Shown: one piece after another, positions 9,587 to 16,786 of the stretch
Layout: the number at the start of each line of letters is the position of its first letter
Position numbering within the stretch: the first letter of the stretch is position 1
NCBI GenBank assembly: GCA_041175665.1
Contig: JBEDEM010000005.1
Span: forward strand, 1-45,541
From: UBA3064 sp016868095
GTDB taxonomy: Bacteria; Pseudomonadota; Gammaproteobacteria; Burkholderiales; Burkholderiaceae_E
Direction: 5' to 3'
Length of the DNA stretch: 45,541 bases
Notes under the pieces: generated by a model
The model's database searches: none
What the model was told of the DNA's origin: nothing
The model's input: the letters and a program-made list of their open reading frames with translations, nothing else
Made by a program: the position numbers and the translations under genes

Positions 9587-10675
9587 ATGATTTTTGAGCA
9601 ATCGGTACGGCGCGAGTTCCGCCAGACGGCCTCAAGTATTTTGGTTGTGCTGCTTGCGGTCTTGCTCACGGTAACCTTGGTGAGGATGCTCGATCGCGCT
9701 GTCAGCGGTGGTATCGACCCCGCCGATGTGCTGATTTTCTTGCTGCTTTCAGCAGCAAGCTCGATCCCCCAGCTGCTGGTATTAACAGCCTTTCTTGCGG
9801 TATTGCTCACCATGACGAGGGCATTTCGCGATCAGGAAATGGCCGTTTGGTTTAGTGCTGGCTTGAGTCTTTTGGATTGGGTCAAGCCGCTGATCCGCTT
9901 CCTGACGCCCATGTTTTTAATATCCCTGGTCTTTGCCTGGTTTGTCGCTCCCTGGACCGTATCTGAAAGTGAGCGATTGCAGGCCCAATACAGTGCACGC
10001 GATGAATCCTTGCAGGCCGCAGGGGGGCGATTTAGAGAAAGCGCTGGTGGAAGGCGTGTGTTTTATGTGGGTCAAAGCACCGACGCGGGACAATATATTG
10101 AGGACTTGTTTGTCATCCAACGTGCACCCCATCAACGAACCTGGGTGCTTGCAGCATCGGGGAAACTTCTTACCGACGACAATGGCAATCGATTTCTTGA
10201 CTTAGAGCAAGGACGCCGTTTTGATCTGTCCTGGCATCCCGATCAAGCGCATGAGCTACAGGCTCGCGAGATGGGTTTTGAACACTATGGATTGCTCATT
10301 AGGGCAGCAGCAAGCGCGACGCCCGCTAAGCCGATCAAGGCCATTGACAGTCTGGACCTCATTCAGCGTCACGATCCTCGAGCGATCGGAGAGACGCTAC
10401 GCAGGCTGGGTCAAAGCCTTGGCTTGATATGTTTGCCGCTTCTTGCCCTTGGGCTGGTTGCTTCAAATCCACGTAGCGGTCGCGCCTTTCACCTGATTGT
10501 TGCGCTTTTAATTTACATCACCTATACGAGTCTTGTTTCAGTCGCAGAGGCTCAAGTATCGCGGGGGCAGTGGACCATGCTGAGTGGTTTTGCTGCGGTA
10601 CACGGCGTGTTTGCCGCGCTTGCAGCGGCGCTGATATGGTTTCGTTTAGGTAACGGACGGCGATTCGGCCGCTGA
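9587..10675 (+). CDS. lptF: LPS export ABC transporter permease LptF
   Basis: Inner-membrane permease of the LptB2FG complex, which extracts lipopolysaccharide from the inner membrane and passes it to LptC/LptA. 362 aa from the ATG at 9587 (MIFEQSVRREFRQTAS), which matches the typical LptF N-terminus. The frame is open upstream to a TTG at 9560, which I think is not used. The protein shows the six-helix YjgP/YjgQ layout: three N-terminal membrane segments, a periplasmic beta-jellyroll (about residues 120-255) and three C-terminal segments. The gene sits 15 bases before lptG on the same strand, as usual. Confidence 0.93.
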   Translation: MIFEQSVRREFRQTASSILVVLLAVLLTVTLVRMLDRAVSGGIDPADVLIFLLLSAASSIPQLLVLTAFLAVLLTMTRAFRDQEMAVWFSAGLSLLDWVKPLIRFLTPMFLISLVFAWFVAPWTVSESERLQAQYSARDESLQAAGGRFRESAGGRRVFYVGQSTDAGQYIEDLFVIQRAPHQRTWVLAASGKLLTDDNGNRFLDLEQGRRFDLSWHPDQAHELQAREMGFEHYGLLIRAAASATPAKPIKAIDSLDLIQRHDPRAIGETLRRLGQSLGLICLPLLALGLVASNPRSGRAFHLIVALLIYITYTSLVSVAEAQVSRGQWTMLSGFAAVHGVFAALAAALIWFRLGNGRRFGR

Positions 10676-10690
10676 CCGAAGGCTTGACTG

Positions 10691-11848
10691 ATGATTTTCA
10701 GACGTTACCTGGCACGCCGAGTCCATCAATCGATTGGACTTGTTCTGCTCACGCTCCTGGCACTTTTTGCTTTTTTCGACCTGGTCGGTGATGTGGAGGA
10801 TGTTGGCAAGGGAGCGTTTAGGCTCGTTCATGCCTTTGCCTCGGTTGCTTTGATGTTGCCCTCGCGACTCCCTGAATTGTTGCCGGTGTCTATGCTGATT
10901 GGGACGATTTTTGCCCTTTCCCAATTTGCGCAAAGCAGCGAGTTCACGGCGATGCGAGCTGCAGGCCTAAGGCCATACAGGGTGCTCGTATGGCTTATTT
11001 TTTGTGCTTTGCCTTGGGCTGGCCTTGGTCTTCTTGCTAGTGAGTACGTCGGACCGGTTGCCATGCGCGAAGCTCAGGCGCTTCGCCTGCTTACCGGTGA
11101 GGCCTTGATCGACAGCTCGAACCGCAACGGCAATCTCGGATCAGGTCTATGGATCAGGGATTTGATCAGAAATGACGCCGGTGATCTAAGGTCTCAACGA
11201 TTTGTCAATATCCGGGCGGCCGAATCGGATGGGCGCTTGAGCGATGTCGAAATCGTTGAGTTCGACGCGCAGCGCCGTATTCAACGCTGGCTTGTGGCCA
11301 AGTCGGGAAGGGTGAGCGCTTCGCCGGGTCTTGATCTTACCGAGGTGCGCGAAGTTCGATGGCAGCCGCAACCGCTGAGTCAGACCTACCCGAGTTTGCG
11401 CTGGGAGGGCGGTGTTGATCAAACCCTGATTGCGATGGCAGCGGGCCGACCAGAGCGTATGTCAATCGCTGAGCTTTGGCGATTTGTTCGTTATTTAAAA
11501 AGCAATCAACAAGCGAGTGAACGCTATGAATTGGCGTTTTGGAAAAAGATTGCCGCGCCTGCCAGCGCGATCGCGATGATGCTGATGGCGTTGCCCTTTG
11601 CCTATTTACAGCCACGCAACGGTGCGCTTGGTGCCCGTATTCTTGCCGGGGTGCTGATCGGGGTGGTTTTTCATCTGACCGGATCCCTGCTGGGCAACAT
11701 CGCACTGATACGTCAGTGGCCCGCGCCACTGATCACGATGATTCCAACCATCCTTCTGCTGGGCCTAAGTCTTTTAAGCTTGCATTGGGTCAATCGCAGC
11801 GAGGCCATCTGGCCTCAGCGGCGTTGGCCTCGATCAAACGCGGTTTAG
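10691..11848 (+). CDS. lptG: LPS export ABC transporter permease LptG
   Basis: Second permease of the LptB2FG lipopolysaccharide extractor, 385 aa. It has the same six-helix plus periplasmic jellyroll architecture as LptF. The N-terminal segment (RRYLARRVHQSIGLVLLTLLAL) and the LPSRLPELLPVSMLIGTIFAL helix fit LptG. The C-terminal FAYLQPRNGALGARILAGVLIG segment is the family signature. The ATP-binding partner lptB and lptC/lptA are not in the window, which is normal for proteobacteria where they lie elsewhere. No clear intrinsic terminator follows; the next 490 bases are non-coding. Confidence 0.93.
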   Translation: MIFRRYLARRVHQSIGLVLLTLLALFAFFDLVGDVEDVGKGAFRLVHAFASVALMLPSRLPELLPVSMLIGTIFALSQFAQSSEFTAMRAAGLRPYRVLVWLIFCALPWAGLGLLASEYVGPVAMREAQALRLLTGEALIDSSNRNGNLGSGLWIRDLIRNDAGDLRSQRFVNIRAAESDGRLSDVEIVEFDAQRRIQRWLVAKSGRVSASPGLDLTEVREVRWQPQPLSQTYPSLRWEGGVDQTLIAMAAGRPERMSIAELWRFVRYLKSNQQASERYELAFWKKIAAPASAIAMMLMALPFAYLQPRNGALGARILAGVLIGVVFHLTGSLLGNIALIRQWPAPLITMIPTILLLGLSLLSLHWVNRSEAIWPQRRWPRSNAV

Positions 11849-11938
11849 CACTCCTTGACCTGTGCTGCCGCTGAGACCCCGATTTTCGACCGATCGCCGG
11901 AAAGCGCGAGAGGCTCAAAACGGGCATCTTCCTTGACG

Positions 11939-11965
11939 CCATAGAAATCATCATGATTTTCATGG
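11939..11965. repeat. 27-bp near-palindrome
   Basis: CCATAGAAATCAT and ATGATTTTCATGG flank a single central C (11952). Eleven of 13 positions are complementary as DNA. As RNA one of the two exceptions is a G-U wobble. No T-run follows, so an operator for divergent or downstream transcription, or a 3' hairpin of the lptFG mRNA, are both possible. Confidence 0.4.
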
Positions 11966-11995
11966 ACTTAGCGAAGCTGTCGGCGATGTTTTGCG

Positions 11996-12010
11996 TTTGT
12001 CCAGGACAAA
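11996..12010. promoter_or_regulatory. perfect 15-bp palindrome, candidate operator
   Basis: TTTGTCC (11996-12002), a central A, and GGACAAA (12004-12010) form a perfect dyad. The size and one-base centre are typical of dimeric regulator sites. It lies just upstream of the first hairpin of the putative small RNA. No regulator gene that would match lies beside it. Confidence 0.35.
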
Positions 12011-12116
12011 AAAGCAGTTGCGCACGTTCGCGGTGCGCGACTACGATTCGATCCGTTGTCAGTAGTAAGCGGGTTGATGTCGCTGTTTAGCCGACAAAGC
12101 CAACGAGTACTGACTC

Positions 12117-12167
12117 ATGGTTTCGAGGAGGAGGAGAGGCAGCTTGCTGCCGTTTGGGCGCACATGA
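12117..12167 (+). other. possible 16-codon leader peptide with four Arg codons
   Basis: ATG at 12117 opens a frame reading MVSRRRRGSLLPFGRT and ending at TGA 12165-12167, inside the terminator hairpin. The four consecutive arginine codons are AGG, AGG, AGG and AGA, whereas Arg in neighbouring genes is mostly CGN. This layout resembles an attenuation leader. No good ribosome-binding site precedes the ATG, and the purine tract may have another role, so this is only a possibility. Confidence 0.2.
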
Positions 12168-12184
12168 AGATGTGCGCCTTTTTT
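12157..12184 (+). terminator. strong Rho-independent terminator
   Basis: GGCGCACAT (12157-12165) pairs perfectly with ATGTGCGCC (12170-12178) around a four-base GAAG loop. A run of six T follows (12179-12184). It is the clearest intrinsic terminator in the window. It ends transcripts from the left about 150 bases before the cupin gene. Confidence 0.9.
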
Positions 12185-12223
12185 CTTTGTGTCGTCAACG
12201 AAGCCAGGCATTTGCCCGCGATT

Positions 12224-12265
12224 CACTGAAGTGTGCATTTCGTCTTTGACGAAATCGGTTCAGTG
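12224..12265. repeat. interrupted hairpin upstream of cupin operon
   Basis: The outer arms CACTGAA (12224-12230) and TTCAGTG (12259-12265) and the inner arms ATTTCGTC (12237-12244) and GACGAAAT (12248-12255) are each perfectly complementary. It lies between the terminator at 12184 and the cupin start at 12337. It may be a leader structure or a pair of operator half-sites for the operon that follows. Confidence 0.45.
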
Positions 12266-12336
12266 CCAGGCCCATCATGCTGGCCAGCGCAATCGCAAGC
12301 CCTCACAATCGCTATCGTCTTCAGTGAGGAGCTGGT

Positions 12337-12729
12337 ATGGAGCAGGTGAAGCCACTATGGTTCAAATCGATGAGCGACATCCCCTGGCAGGAGTACCCCG
12401 GCCATTTCGGCGGCGCGCTTTCCAAGGCATTGGTAGGCCCCGAGCAAAGTAGCGCTGGTCTGATTGATTTTCGAATATCACGCTACGCGCCCATGGCCTA
12501 TGTTGAAGTACATAGTCACAGCGTTCAGTACCAAATCTATTACGTTCTCGAAGGTGAGGGCACGTTGTTGATTGGCGAGGAGCGCCGGGTGATGAAAGTG
12601 CACGACTATGTGTTGGTGCCACCGGGTGTAAGTCACGGCATCTCGAATCAGGGGCTCGATGCGCTCGTGTTTTTTGTCATCACAACACCGGCTGTTGATC
12701 AAGCTGCCGATCCAGGGGGAAAGCAATGA
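12337..12729 (+). CDS. single-domain cupin protein
   Basis: 130 aa with one cupin barrel. The metal-binding motif is visible as H59-S-H61, with Q66 where the usual motif has Glu, and H100 in PPGVSHG. A metal site is therefore likely but with Gln in place of the common Glu. Such small cupins act as isomerases, dioxygenases or sugar/acid binders; the exact role is unknown. The stop overlaps the start of the ThDP enzyme gene (ATGA), so the two are translationally coupled. That suggests a shared pathway, perhaps processing the substrate or product of the ThDP enzyme. The ATG at 12337 follows GAGGAG. Confidence 0.8.
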   Translation: MEQVKPLWFKSMSDIPWQEYPGHFGGALSKALVGPEQSSAGLIDFRISRYAPMAYVEVHSHSVQYQIYYVLEGEGTLLIGEERRVMKVHDYVLVPPGVSHGISNQGLDALVFFVITTPAVDQAADPGGKQ

Positions 12730-14519
12730 CTCGAACAAGAAAAGGCGCCGATCTCATCGCTGATTATTTGATCGCTCAGGGTGTGCCCTATGTTTTCGGC
12801 GTTTGCGGCCACGGCAATGTTGGCATGCTTGATGCGCTTTATGATCGCGCTGACAAGATCAAGCTGATTTCACCACGTCATGAGCAATGCGCTGGACATA
12901 TGGCCGATGCCTACTTCAGGGTCAAGCACGAAGTGGTCGCAAGCTTGACCTCCACCGGGCCTGGTTCCGCCAATATGGTTATGCCCTTGATCACGGCGCT
13001 GTCGGACTCATCGGCCTTTCTTGCCATCACATCGAATGTGCCGACATCGCAGGCCAATCGAGGTCCGTTTCAAGAACTATATCGACATAATCAGTCTGAC
13101 TTTACATCGGTCGTGAGGCCCACGGTGAAACGCAGTTTTCAGCCAAGTCGGGTCGAGATGTTGCCACTTGCATTGCGACAGGCCTTTGACACGATGACAA
13201 GCGGTCGCCCTGGTCCGGTCAATATCGATGTCCCCTTCAATGTGTATCAAGAGGAGGCTGCTGTTGAGCTGCCCGCTGCAAGTCCGGCTTTAGGAAGTAT
13301 CCGTCCGGCTGCCGCTGCCGCAGATCTTTTAAAGGCCAGCGACATGCTCAAGCAAAGCCAAAGGCCGGTACTTTTTATCGGACATGGCGCCACGCTTTCT
13401 GAAGCCGGCCCAGCGATAAGCGCACTTAGCTCAGGCTTTGGCATTCCGGTGATTACCTCGCCCAATGGCATGGGCTGTGTGCCGGCAGAGGCTATGCTTA
13501 CCTTGGGCTTTATCGGTCGCAACGGGGCATACCCTGCCAATCAGGCGGGCCGTCATGCCGATTTAGTGATTACGCTTGGCACAAGGTTTGACGATCGATC
13601 CTCATCATCCTGGCATGCCGGTTACTCCTGGAACTTTCCCCATTGCAAGCTCATCCATGTGGATATCGATCCCCAAGAGTTGGGCCGAAACTATGCCCCC
13701 GATTTAGGTATTGTGGCTGACGTGAAGACCTTTGTAAGCCAATGGCTTGAGCTGCTTGGCTCGGGAGAGCACTACAGACAAAGTCTTGCTGGCTGGCATC
13801 GCGATATTGGTCAATGGCAAAAACAATGGGACGCATTCGTGTTGCCGCACTTTAGCGACGAAGGAACGCCGCTGCGGCCAGAGTTCGTTGTGGGAGCGCT
13901 CCAAAAGGTGCTGCCCGAGGATGTGATTCTCTCGCTTGATTCAGGCGTTCATCACAATTGGTTTATGCAGTTTTGGAAGGCGAGACGGCCCCAAAGTATG
14001 CTCAATAGCTGGGGCTATTCATCGATGGGCTTCGGGGTTTGCGGCATTTTGGGCGCGCAACTGGCAGCCCCCGATCGCGTGTGCGTTTCGGTCTGCGGCG
14101 ATGGGGGTTTCACCATGGTCCCCTATGTGATTTGCACGGCGGTTGAATATGATCTTCCCTGTATTTGGATCGTTTGGAACAACTTTGCCTGGGCGGCGAT
14201 TCGCGATATACAAATGGGCATGTTTGGTGGCCGCGAGATTGGTACTGCTTTTTATAAAGGACAGGATCGATCTAAACCCTACAACCCTGACTTTGCCGCA
14301 TGGGCAAGAGCAGCAGGGGCAGACGGCTACACCGTAACTCGAGCAGCCGATCTCATACCGAGCATCGAACAAGCCATTCGTATGCGCCGTCCTGCCGTGA
14401 TTGATGTTCATGTTGATGACAAGATCAAGCCGCCGTCGACCGGCACCTGGCAATTGCCACCGACCCCTTTCAAGGAGCCGGTTTTTGGCGGGCCGTGGCG
14501 GCCAACTCAAGGAGATTAA
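12726..14519 (+). CDS. thiamine diphosphate-dependent enzyme, acetolactate synthase-like
   Basis: 597 aa with the three-domain layout of the acetolactate synthase superfamily: an N-terminal Pyr domain (about 1-170), a central domain (190-350) and a C-terminal PP domain (390-560). The Pyr-domain catalytic Glu is E53 in SPRHEQCAGHMADAY. The ThDP/Mg motif is G458-D459-G460-G461 through N485-N486. Family members form or cleave bonds next to a keto group. The pairing with a cupin and an unknown barrel protein, beside a ring-degradation operon, argues against housekeeping ilvB. A 2-ketoacid or cyclic-dione cleaving role is possible but not shown. The C-terminal tail is Pro/Trp-rich. Confidence 0.85.
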   Translation: MTRTRKGADLIADYLIAQGVPYVFGVCGHGNVGMLDALYDRADKIKLISPRHEQCAGHMADAYFRVKHEVVASLTSTGPGSANMVMPLITALSDSSAFLAITSNVPTSQANRGPFQELYRHNQSDFTSVVRPTVKRSFQPSRVEMLPLALRQAFDTMTSGRPGPVNIDVPFNVYQEEAAVELPAASPALGSIRPAAAAADLLKASDMLKQSQRPVLFIGHGATLSEAGPAISALSSGFGIPVITSPNGMGCVPAEAMLTLGFIGRNGAYPANQAGRHADLVITLGTRFDDRSSSSWHAGYSWNFPHCKLIHVDIDPQELGRNYAPDLGIVADVKTFVSQWLELLGSGEHYRQSLAGWHRDIGQWQKQWDAFVLPHFSDEGTPLRPEFVVGALQKVLPEDVILSLDSGVHHNWFMQFWKARRPQSMLNSWGYSSMGFGVCGILGAQLAAPDRVCVSVCGDGGFTMVPYVICTAVEYDLPCIWIVWNNFAWAAIRDIQMGMFGGREIGTAFYKGQDRSKPYNPDFAAWARAAGADGYTVTRAADLIPSIEQAIRMRRPAVIDVHVDDKIKPPSTGTWQLPPTPFKEPVFGGPWRPTQGD

Positions 14520-14523
14520 GCAT

Positions 14524-15225
14524 ATGCAAGGGCTATTGGCTGTTTGGAACGACTGTGATGCGCACCGTCTTGCTGATTTCGAACGATGGTACATGGGTGA
14601 GCATTTATCGGACCGGGTAAGACTGGATGGATTTGAGCAAGGTGTGCGTTACGAAGCAGTTGATGAGGCTCAAATACCGAGGTTTTTTACGGCCTACGAT
14701 ATGTCATCTCCCGAGGTCATCCAAAGCCCGATTTATCAGCAGTCGCTTCGAGAGCCTAGCGAGGCCACCCGAGACATCATGGCGCATTTCAGAAACATGT
14801 GGCGAAGTGTTTCAAAACTTGAGGCGATGTCCGGCCATAGTTCGGGCGCATGGATATTGGTTTTAAGACTCGGTCTGCTCGCCGGTTTTGGTGGCCGAGC
14901 ACAAGATGATCCGCCAATCGCCGATGCTCAGTCATGGTCAGCCTTGCTTGACTTAGAGCGGCCCCAAAGGGCGATCCGCTGGCGGGTCTATGCCAATAGT
15001 CTGAAGGCTCTTGCAAACTCACCCGAGGCGCGATTCAGACCCCAGGCCGACTGCGCCCCAGAGGCCATCGTCATCATTGAACACCTTCGCCGAGCTGATC
15101 TGCTACACAGCCAGGAGCATTGGCTTGGCAGGCCAGCGGTGAAGTCCCTGCTAAAGAGCCATCAAGGGCAGGCCGCTGCATTCCTCGAAATGACCCGAAT
15201 GGACCATCGCAGCTTTAAGTCCTAA
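14524..15225 (+). CDS. hypothetical protein, possible dimeric alpha/beta-barrel fold
   Basis: 233 aa. The start ATG at 14524 has AAGGAG (14509-14514) nine bases upstream; the frame is also open upstream inside the ThDP gene, but that part is not real. The N-terminal half (LLAVWNDCDAHRLADFERWYMGEHLSDRV, then an FFTAYDM strand) looks like the ferredoxin-like dimeric alpha/beta barrel of EthD/DUF4286-type proteins. The second half may repeat the fold (WRVYAN and VIIEHL strands). No catalytic residues can be named. It is the last gene of the cupin-ThDP operon. Its 3' end overlaps by 11 bases the end of the convergent dehydroquinase-like gene. Confidence 0.65.
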   Translation: MQGLLAVWNDCDAHRLADFERWYMGEHLSDRVRLDGFEQGVRYEAVDEAQIPRFFTAYDMSSPEVIQSPIYQQSLREPSEATRDIMAHFRNMWRSVSKLEAMSGHSSGAWILVLRLGLLAGFGGRAQDDPPIADAQSWSALLDLERPQRAIRWRVYANSLKALANSPEARFRPQADCAPEAIVIIEHLRRADLLHSQEHWLGRPAVKSLLKSHQGQAAAFLEMTRMDHRSFKS

Positions 15226-15661
15226 GTCTCTCGGTGAGCGCTCGCAGCCCGTGGAAGTAGGATCGAAGACCGAATCCAGTCACGACACCCACGCAAGCTT
15301 CGGCGGTGACGGACTTCATCGCTCGGCGTTCAATGTTTGACATATGCACTTCAACAGCGGGCATGCGTATACCGCGCAAGCAATCGCGCAGCGCATACCC
15401 AGCATAGCTAAAGCCTGCCGGGTTCATGAGCAGCCCCGCGTAGCCGGCACGGTCACACTCATAAATCCAGCCGATCGCCTCACCTTCAATATTACTCACG
15501 CGGATATCGAGATCAATGCCTAAACCTTTGGCCTCATCAAGCAGCATGGCATGTAGTGTTTGCAAATCCGTGGTGCCGTAAATTTCAGGCTGACGAATGC
15601 CCAGGTACTCCATGTTGGCGCCTTGAAGGCAGAGTACTTTCGGGCTCGGCGATTCGCTCAT
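15215..15661 (-). CDS. diverged type II 3-dehydroquinate dehydratase-like protein
   Basis: 148 aa, the length and fold signature of AroQ-type dehydroquinases. Matching elements are LQGANMEYLGIRQPEIYG, the SNIEGEAIGWI stretch, MNPAGF and VEVHMSN. Conserved active-site positions appear as N16, R23, Y28, E61, N80 and H106. The usual His of the S/T-H-T-S segment is Tyr86 (FSYAGYA). The arginine-rich lid after VHxSN (normally REEFR-like) reads RRAMK. Its start overlaps the stop of the racemase-type CoA gene (ATGA), so it belongs to the ring-degradation operon. A dehydration on a ring substrate other than dehydroquinate is my inference; housekeeping AroQ is less likely. Confidence 0.8.
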   Translation of the reverse strand: MSESPSPKVLCLQGANMEYLGIRQPEIYGTTDLQTLHAMLLDEAKGLGIDLDIRVSNIEGEAIGWIYECDRAGYAGLLMNPAGFSYAGYALRDCLRGIRMPAVEVHMSNIERRAMKSVTAEACVGVVTGFGLRSYFHGLRALTERLRT

Positions 15662-16782
15662 GTTGATTCCTTGTTATGCCGTCTTGGGTAGTCTTTGAGG
15701 CCTGGTGGATCCCTGAAGCAGGCAGCGATGGGTACGGGTAATGCGCTAAGAGCGCCTTTGTCAGTTGCTACTCGATGCTCAAAAAGGCCTCGAGCCGCAA
15801 AATGTGGATCTTGCCTTGCTTCAGATACCGTGTTAACAACTTGAACACAAACATCCTTGCCTTCGAATAACGAGAGCCAATGGGCTAAAGGCATAGAGGC
15901 GAGCCGCTTTGCAATCGCTTCCTGACTGCGCTTGGGATGACTTGCATCGTCGCGATAGGGCATCGGTAAATCGATCGCCTCACAGAAGACCTGCCAGAAT
16001 CGCTCCTCAATGGGTGCGACCGACAAATATCGATCATCTGATGTGCGATAGATTTGATAACGTGCTGAGCCACCGCACACCAAGCCCTCACCCATCGTTG
16101 GGAAGCGGCCGCTGAGTTCGCCCTCACCGAGCGCCCAGTACAACATGGGAAGCAGGTTATCGCCCATTGCGATGTCGAGCCATGCACCATGACCTGTTTT
16201 GGATCGCTGCTGGAGCGCAAGCAAAATATTCATCATCGCAGGGTAGGCACCAGCGGCAATATCGGCAATGAGGGCGCAAGGCAGACCTGGCTGTCCATGC
16301 TCATCACCACTGAGCGACAAGAGCCCCGATCGGGCCATGTAATTGAGGTCATGGGCGGCTAGATCACGCGCCGGGCCACTTTGACCATAGCCTGAAATCG
16401 AACAGTAAATAATGCCAGGGTTGAGTGCCTGCGCAATCTCGTACGATAAACCCAAGCGTTCCATGACGCCAGGTCGGAATTGCTCGATTAAGACATCGGC
16501 CTTTTCGATCAGCGACAGCGCGGTTTGCCTGTCGTTGGCCGATTTCAAATCGAGACTGATCGATGTCTTGCCTCGATTGAGCAAAATGAAATTCGCACTA
16601 TCGCCGCCTGCAGCGGGCTGATAGCTTCGCATTTCATCGCCTTGCCCAGGTCTTTCAATTTTGATGACCTTGGCGCCGGCCTCAGCGAGTAGAAGCGAGC
16701 ACATCGGCCCCGGCAGAAGGCTACTAAAGTCAATGACAACGATGTCATCGAGCGGCTTGGGACGGGATGCCTGTGTCAACAT
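15658..16782 (-). CDS. CaiB/BaiF family protein, alpha-methylacyl-CoA racemase-like
   Basis: 374 aa from the ATG at 16782; ATG 16809 and TTG 16836 are alternative starts. CaiB/BaiF class III fold with VVIDFSSLLPGPMCSLLLAE and a KVIKIERPGQGDEMR segment. The residues used by alpha-methylacyl-CoA racemases have counterparts: His in AAHDLNYMA, Asp in LIADIAAGAY and Glu in APIEERF. This favours racemization of 2-branched acyl-CoA over CoA transfer. In this operon it could interconvert stereoisomers of a cyclic or 2-alkyl acyl-CoA. It lies four bases after the upstream stop and overlaps the dehydroquinase-like gene at its 3' end. Confidence 0.82.
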   Translation of the reverse strand: MLTQASRPKPLDDIVVIDFSSLLPGPMCSLLLAEAGAKVIKIERPGQGDEMRSYQPAAGGDSANFILLNRGKTSISLDLKSANDRQTALSLIEKADVLIEQFRPGVMERLGLSYEIAQALNPGIIYCSISGYGQSGPARDLAAHDLNYMARSGLLSLSGDEHGQPGLPCALIADIAAGAYPAMMNILLALQQRSKTGHGAWLDIAMGDNLLPMLYWALGEGELSGRFPTMGEGLVCGGSARYQIYRTSDDRYLSVAPIEERFWQVFCEAIDLPMPYRDDASHPKRSQEAIAKRLASMPLAHWLSLFEGKDVCVQVVNTVSEARQDPHFAARGLFEHRVATDKGALSALPVPIAACFRDPPGLKDYPRRHNKEST

Positions 16783-16786
16783 CGCA

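Larger units (their letters stand above)
12018..12184 (+). ncRNA. putative structured small RNA or leader RNA
   Basis: Four hairpins can be drawn in series. (1) TTGCGCAC (12018-12025) pairs with GTGCGCGA (12033-12040), allowing one G-U. (2) A nested stem pairs GTCAGTA (12058-12064) with TACTGAC (12108-12114), GTTG (12073-12076) with CAAC (12101-12104), and TGTCG (12078-12082) with CGACA (12092-12096). (3) GGCAG (12138-12142) pairs with CTGCC (12147-12151) across a CTTG tetraloop. (4) A 9-bp terminator stem follows at 12157-12178 with six T. A purine tract of GGAGGAGG type stays unpaired between hairpins 2 and 3. I recognise no named RNA family. It could be a free sRNA or a terminated leader of the cupin operon. 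Confidence 0.5.
11849..12336. other. 488-bp gene-free region rich in palindromes
   Basis: The only stretch over 450 bases here with no convincing gene. In order it contains: a 27-bp near-palindrome (11939-11965); a perfect 15-bp palindrome (11996-12010); a set of hairpins ending in an intrinsic terminator (12018-12184); and a long interrupted hairpin (12224-12265) before the cupin ribosome-binding site. GAGGAG at 12326-12331 precedes the cupin ATG at 12337. The density of complementary segments is far above that of other gaps in this window. Confidence 0.8.

Noticed and set aside
12018..12184. Known RNAs such as 6S, RNase P RNA, tmRNA or TPP riboswitch
   Set aside because: None of their conserved core sequences or overall shapes is present.
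14401..14523. Upstream extension of the barrel-protein gene
   Set aside because: It overlaps the ThDP coding sequence; AAGGAG before ATG 14524 marks the true start.
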